A stretch of DNA of 64,000 nt from Microbacterium oxydans (GTDB lineage: Bacteria > Actinomycetota > Actinomycetes > Actinomycetales > Microbacteriaceae): contig NZ_BJOG01000002.1 in assembly GCF_006540085.1 (NCBI RefSeq), positions 248,001-312,000 of the forward strand, in the 5' to 3' direction. Made by a program: the position numbers and the translations under genes. Numbering within the stretch: the stretch's first letter is position 1; the number at the start of each line of letters is the position of its first letter. Under the pieces are notes generated by a model that worked only from the letters and a program-made list of their open reading frames with translations, had not been told where the DNA came from and searched no databases. Shown one piece after another: positions 60,596 through 64,000 of the stretch.

Positions 60596-61585
60596 ATGAC
60601 CGAAACCCCCACCGCCGACGCGGCGCGGATCCTCGACATCGCCACCGGCTACATGGCCTCCAAGCAGCTCTTCCAGGCCAGCAGGATCGGCCTGTTCGCC
60701 GCGATCGCCGACGGGGCGGACACGGCGGCCGCGATCGCCGAGCGGTGCGCGGTCAGCGAGCGCATCGCGACGCTGCTCGCCGATGCGATGACCGCCAAGG
60801 GCCTGCTCACCAGGACCGGCGGACGCTACGCGCTCGCCGAGGATGCCGCCGCGTACCTGGTCGGCGACGAGGCGGCGATCGACCTCGCTCCCTTCCTCAC
60901 GTTCCTCGACGAGATCAGCTACCCGCACTGGCTGCAGTTCGCGCATACGGTCGACACGACCGAGCCGGGCGACCTGCAGATGGACGACGCCCGCTGGGCG
61001 ACCTTCATGGCCGGCGTCATGACGTACAACCGTCTGCACGCGCAGGAGTTCGGCCGTCACGTCGACCTCGACGGTGCGACCAGGGTGCTCGACTTCGGCG
61101 GCCTGTCCGCCGAGTTCGCGCTGTCCGTCATGGCGGACAACCCCGAGCTGCACACCACGTTCCTCTACGCTCCCGGCTTCGAAGACGGCATCGCCGACGC
61201 GGTCGCAGCTGCGGGAGTGCAGGAGCGTGCCACGGTCGAGGTCGGCGACACGGCGACCACCGCTCCCGAGGGAGAGTACGACGCGGTCTTCGCGAACCAC
61301 GTGATCCACCGCTTCTCCGCCGAGGAGAATGCGCAGATCTTCCGCAACCTGCGGGCGGCTGCCGTCGACGGCGCGACCCTGACCGTGCTCGACTTCTTCC
61401 TGGACGAGGATGTGGAGCAGCGCGGGCTCGACGCCCTGCACGCGGGCGAGTACCTCGTGATCGACGGCACCGTCGTCTATCCCGAGACCGAGGTGCGCGG
61501 ATGGCTCGCCGACGCCGGCTGGTCGGTGCGCGACAAGGTCGCGCTGCCCGGCAGCCCGCGGGTGCTCGTGGCGACTGCGGTGTGA
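60596..61585 (+). CDS. SAM-dependent O-methyltransferase (plant-type/hydroxyneurosporene fold)
   Basis: A 329-residue two-domain methyltransferase: N-terminal winged-helix dimerisation domain (LLADAMTAKGLLTRTGGRYAL) and a Rossmann SAM domain. The usual DxGGGxG motif is changed to LDFGGLSAEF, and the catalytic His region reads NHVIHRFS. The altered glycine loop leaves some doubt about SAM binding. Modifies small hydroxylated molecules in other family members. Start ATG 60596 with GAAAGG. Confidence 0.85.
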   Translation: MTETPTADAARILDIATGYMASKQLFQASRIGLFAAIADGADTAAAIAERCAVSERIATLLADAMTAKGLLTRTGGRYALAEDAAAYLVGDEAAIDLAPFLTFLDEISYPHWLQFAHTVDTTEPGDLQMDDARWATFMAGVMTYNRLHAQEFGRHVDLDGATRVLDFGGLSAEFALSVMADNPELHTTFLYAPGFEDGIADAVAAAGVQERATVEVGDTATTAPEGEYDAVFANHVIHRFSAEENAQIFRNLRAAAVDGATLTVLDFFLDEDVEQRGLDALHAGEYLVIDGTVVYPETEVRGWLADAGWSVRDKVALPGSPRVLVATAV

Positions 61586-61592
61586 GACTCGT

Positions 61593-61683
61593 CCCGGCGC
61601 CGGGTGACCGGCGCCGGGGCACACGACTGGTCCGAGGGGGATCAGAGGCGGGCGGCATGCGTGAACATGCCGCCCGCCGTTTT
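61593..61683. terminator. Convergent double terminator
   Basis: An 11-bp perfect stem (61593-61603 with 61608-61618) after the methyltransferase stop, and a 13-bp perfect stem (61647-61659 with 61666-61678) followed by GTTTT. The second can also end transcripts from the convergent amidohydrolase. Confidence 0.85.
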
Positions 61684-61701
61684 CGTGCATCGCTTTCGGG
61701 A

Positions 61702-63048
61702 TCAGCCGCGCGAGAAGACCGTGCGCCCGTCCACGATCGTGCGGGCGACGCCGATCGTCGCGAGGTCGCGGCCGGGCGTCAGGGGGTCCTCATCGAGGAC
61801 GGTGACGTCGGCGACCATGCCGATGGCCAGCGAGCCCTTCCATGTCGAGGCGCCATCCTGTCGAGCAGGGTCGACGGTGACGGAGCGCAGCAGCCGGTTC
61901 CTGGTGCCCGCGTCGTCCGTGGCGCCCGCGGCGGTGAGCAGCGCGAGGGACGCGTCGAGACCCAGCCGCCAGTCCGGGCTCGCGACGGGGGAGTCGCTCG
62001 TGATCGTGGTCAGCGCGTCCGAGGTCAGCATCTCGGCGAGCGGCCATGCGGAGGCGAGTCTGGCTTCTCCCAGTTGCATCGCCGCCCAGGAGTGCGTGTG
62101 CGCCGCGATCAGCGGCTGCACCGCGAACCCCGCGCCGATGCGCCCCATCCTGGCGATCTGCTCGGTCGTGGCGAGATCGCCGTGCACGACGTAGTGCGGA
62201 CCCGACGGCGTGGGGTGCTGTGCGTGCAGGCCCTCCAGCACGGACAGGAACTCGGCGATCGAACGGTCTCCCGTCGCGTGCACCGCGATCTGCAGCCCGC
62301 GGGCAGAGGCCAGTTCGAGCATGCGTCGGAACGCGGTGCGGGCGTCGGGCTCGCCGCGGGTGAGCAGTCCGCCGGTGGTGCCGTCGGCGTACGGTTCATC
62401 GACCCAGGCGGTCGCCATCGGGGGGATGCCGTCGGCGAAGATCTTCACGCCGGGGATCGCGAGCCATCGAGGGTCGGAGGGCGGTGCGGGGATGCGCACC
62501 CCGCGCTCGAAGTCGTCGAGCGTGCTCTCGCCGTCGATCGTGCCGAACAGTCTCAGCAGGGTCACGCGGGAGGTCTGGGCGCGCTCGCGATGCAGCTCGA
62601 GGTAGGTGTCGAGCATGTCGGAGCCGAAGCATCCGGTCTCGCCGTCGTCTTCGCCGGGGCCGATCCCCGGCTCGGTGTAGCTCGTGATGCCGAGCTCGGC
62701 GAGCAGTGCCCATGCGCGTCGCAGCGCCGACCGGCGTTCCTCCGACGTCGACACGAGCCGTCCGGACGGCTGCTCCTCCGGCGGTGTGTCGGAGAAGAAG
62801 AGATGCGGCCACCGTGCCCCCAGCCATGCGGCGTGCAGGTGGGCGTCGTTGATGCCGGGGATCGCGGTGCGCCCGTCCAGCTCGATCACCGCGCGTGAAT
62901 CCAGAGCCTCCGCCTCCGCACCCAGAGCGACGATCACCCCGTCGCGGACGGCGAGCGACTCCGTGATCGTGTCGGAAGGGTCGAGGGTGCGGATGCGGCC
63001 GCCGCGGATGATCAGGTCGGCATCGTCGCCGTGGAGTGACTGTGTCAT
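61702..63048 (-). CDS. Amidohydrolase (YtcJ/AepA-like, amidohydrolase 3 family)
   Basis: A 448-residue metal-dependent hydrolase with HxH (INDAHLHAAW), a carboxylated-Lys region (IPGVKIFADG), VHATGDR, HGD and TSDSPV motifs typical of the amidohydrolase 3 family, shorter than the usual ~530 aa. Cytoplasmic; hydrolyses amide or imide bonds of unknown compounds. The start ATG 63048 has GGTGGA and a -10 TACACT further upstream. Confidence 0.9.
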   Translation of the reverse strand: MTQSLHGDDADLIIRGGRIRTLDPSDTITESLAVRDGVIVALGAEAEALDSRAVIELDGRTAIPGINDAHLHAAWLGARWPHLFFSDTPPEEQPSGRLVSTSEERRSALRRAWALLAELGITSYTEPGIGPGEDDGETGCFGSDMLDTYLELHRERAQTSRVTLLRLFGTIDGESTLDDFERGVRIPAPPSDPRWLAIPGVKIFADGIPPMATAWVDEPYADGTTGGLLTRGEPDARTAFRRMLELASARGLQIAVHATGDRSIAEFLSVLEGLHAQHPTPSGPHYVVHGDLATTEQIARMGRIGAGFAVQPLIAAHTHSWAAMQLGEARLASAWPLAEMLTSDALTTITSDSPVASPDWRLGLDASLALLTAAGATDDAGTRNRLLRSVTVDPARQDGASTWKGSLAIGMVADVTVLDEDPLTPGRDLATIGVARTIVDGRTVFSRG

Positions 63049-63106
63049 TATTCCACCAGTGTAGACGCAAAACTGCTGCCGAGGAGAAGCTCATGGCGCG
63101 TTGTCG

Positions 63107-63430
63107 TCAGTGGCCGCCGCCGAACTCGATCATCGCGACTCCGACCGCGATCAGCGCGACGCCGATCGCCATCATGGCCGAGAAGTGATCCTTGAAGATC
63201 ACCCGCCCGAGCACCGCGGTCAGCGCGACACCGGCGGCGGCCCAGATCCCGTAGGCGACGCCCACCGGCATCCCCATCGCGAGGATCGTGCCGAGCAGGG
63301 TGAAGGCGGCGAGATAGCCGACGACGATCACGGGGATCCAGCGGCGACGGCGCAGGCCCTCGGATGCGCGCAGGCTCAGCGTCGCCGTGACCTCGCTCGC
63401 GATCGCGAGGGCGAGGAACACCCAGGTCAC
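63107..63430 (-). CDS. SMR family efflux protein, subunit 2
   Basis: A 107-residue four-TM small multidrug resistance protein with the conserved Glu in IASEVTATL and the GMPVGVAYGIWAAAGVALTA segment. The GTG at 63430 overlaps the stop of the first SMR gene (GTGA), so the two are coupled and probably form an antiparallel heterodimer (as EbrAB or YkkCD). Substrate: quaternary cations or guanidinium derivatives. Confidence 0.92.
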   Translation of the reverse strand: MTWVFLALAIASEVTATLSLRASEGLRRRRWIPVIVVGYLAAFTLLGTILAMGMPVGVAYGIWAAAGVALTAVLGRVIFKDHFSAMMAIGVALIAVGVAMIEFGGGH

Positions 63431-63795
63431 GACGTCGCCTCCGTCGTATCGCGCGTATGGGATCCGAGTTCGACGAGCAGCACGCCGACCACGATCACGC
63501 CGACGCCGACGATCTGCACCGGTCCCAGCAGCTCGCCGAACAGCACCGTGCCGAGCGCGGCGGTGAGCACGACGCCGATCGCCGACCAGATGCCGTATGC
63601 GACGCCGACGGCCATGCCGCGGTCGAGCACGACCGACAGCAGCCAGAGCGACCCCGTGTAGCCGAGCACCACGACGACGAGCCAGAACGGATGCGTGAAC
63701 CCCTCGGCGGCGCGGAGGGAGAGGGTCGCACTCACCTCGAGGGCGATCGCGAGCAGCAGGGGCGGCCATGCCGAGCGGCGGGGGCTGGGGGTCAT
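63427..63795 (-). CDS. SMR family efflux protein, subunit 1
   Basis: A 122-residue four-TM SMR protein: conserved Glu in IALEVSATL, GMAVGVAYGIWSAIGVVLTA. Slightly longer at both ends than its partner. The start ATG 63795 has an RBS-like GAAAGG upstream. Confidence 0.92.
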   Translation of the reverse strand: MTPSPRRSAWPPLLLAIALEVSATLSLRAAEGFTHPFWLVVVVLGYTGSLWLLSVVLDRGMAVGVAYGIWSAIGVVLTAALGTVLFGELLGPVQIVGVGVIVVGVLLVELGSHTRDTTEATS

Positions 63796-64000
63796 CGCGA
63801 GCCTTTCGTGGAGCGTCCGAGGGGGAGAACGCGACGGGTGACCGGGGGATTCCCGCGAGAAGCCGGGCCTGCTCGACCCCGGTCCGCAGCCGTCGGATTC
63901 GGCACGTGTTCCTGCGACTTGTACGCTGGATGCATCCCCCGATCCACCCGGCAACTCGCGCGCCGGCGACCTCGGCGCGCGCTCACACATGCAAGGACGC
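63796..64000. other. Intergenic region at the window end
   Basis: 205 bp upstream of the SMR pair with no supported gene. GC-rich stems are present (e.g. around 63834-63870), but I could not recognise the conserved core of a guanidine riboswitch. A promoter for the SMR genes must lie here; no clear box was found. Confidence 0.4.

Noticed and set aside
63796..64000. Guanidine-I riboswitch in front of the SMR genes
   Set aside because: I could not find the conserved core sequences on the minus strand; GC-rich palindromes there are unspecific.

Overview
The window is a contiguous piece of a high-GC actinobacterial chromosome. Codon use, the metG-tatD-ksgA-ispE order, two DUF222/HNH genes and many start codons placed 6-7 nt after a TANNNT box (leaderless transcripts) suggest Microbacteriaceae, most likely Microbacterium or a close relative. 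The genus is an inference from gene content. I see no tRNA, rRNA, CRISPR array, prophage or IS element.

Layout. (1) 1-9.8 kb: the end of an oligopeptide-type ABC ATPase, a GH1 beta-glucosidase, a membrane-anchored molybdopterin oxidoreductase, then core genes metG, tatD, rsmA/ksgA and ispE, interrupted by an MFS exporter and an aldo/keto reductase. (2) 9.8-29.8 kb, minus strand: Lrp and PucR regulators lie downstream of a tightly packed run of twelve genes. The run encodes a D-aminoacylase, two SxxK serine hydrolases, a class-A-like SxxK protein, a complete dipeptide ABC importer, an S9 peptidase fused to a third SxxK hydrolase, and an M20 deacylase, a GNAT acyltransferase and a MenC/NSAR-type racemase joined by overlapping stop/start codons. 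I read this as a system that imports D-amino-acid-containing or N-acylated peptides, hydrolyses them in the cytoplasm and converts D- to L-amino acids through N-acyl intermediates. (3) 30-35.4 kb: a LacI regulator and a multiple-monosaccharide ABC transporter (mmsA-mmsB-chvE), with a perfect 20-bp palindromic operator. (4) 35.4-37.3 kb: a truncated GNAT gene, a short tandem repeat and a DUF222/HNH gene with in-frame repeats. (5) 37.3-40.8 kb: a divergent RpiR/MurR-type regulator, a BadF-type sugar kinase, MurQ and an SDR, i.e. MurNAc salvage. Together with block 2 this gives the window a cell-wall-scavenging flavour.

(6) 40.9-44.2 kb: a copper amine oxidase with a Cys-rich tail, a TetR regulator and a small membrane protein, tied together by two copies of one operator. 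(7) 44.2-51.4 kb: a six-gene minus-strand operon (MFS, two HSL-type esterases, aldo/keto reductase, zinc dehydrogenase, SDR) divergent from a second, paralogous aldo/keto reductase; the substrate is unknown. (8) 51.4-53.8 kb: a DUF4259 protein, a small conserved protein, and a second DUF222/HNH gene whose stop codon opens a 15-unit 16-bp tandem array. (9) 53.9-61.6 kb: a second peptide-type ABC importer, a TetR regulator, an alpha/beta hydrolase and an O-methyltransferase. (10) 61.7-63.8 kb: a YtcJ-type amidohydrolase and a paired SMR exporter.

Cross-cutting signals: widespread leaderless promoters; three tandem repeat arrays next to stop codons whose periods (7, 13, 16 bp) are all 1 mod 3, so that repeated TGA triplets fall in all three frames; and independent permease-ATPase fusions in both peptide importers.
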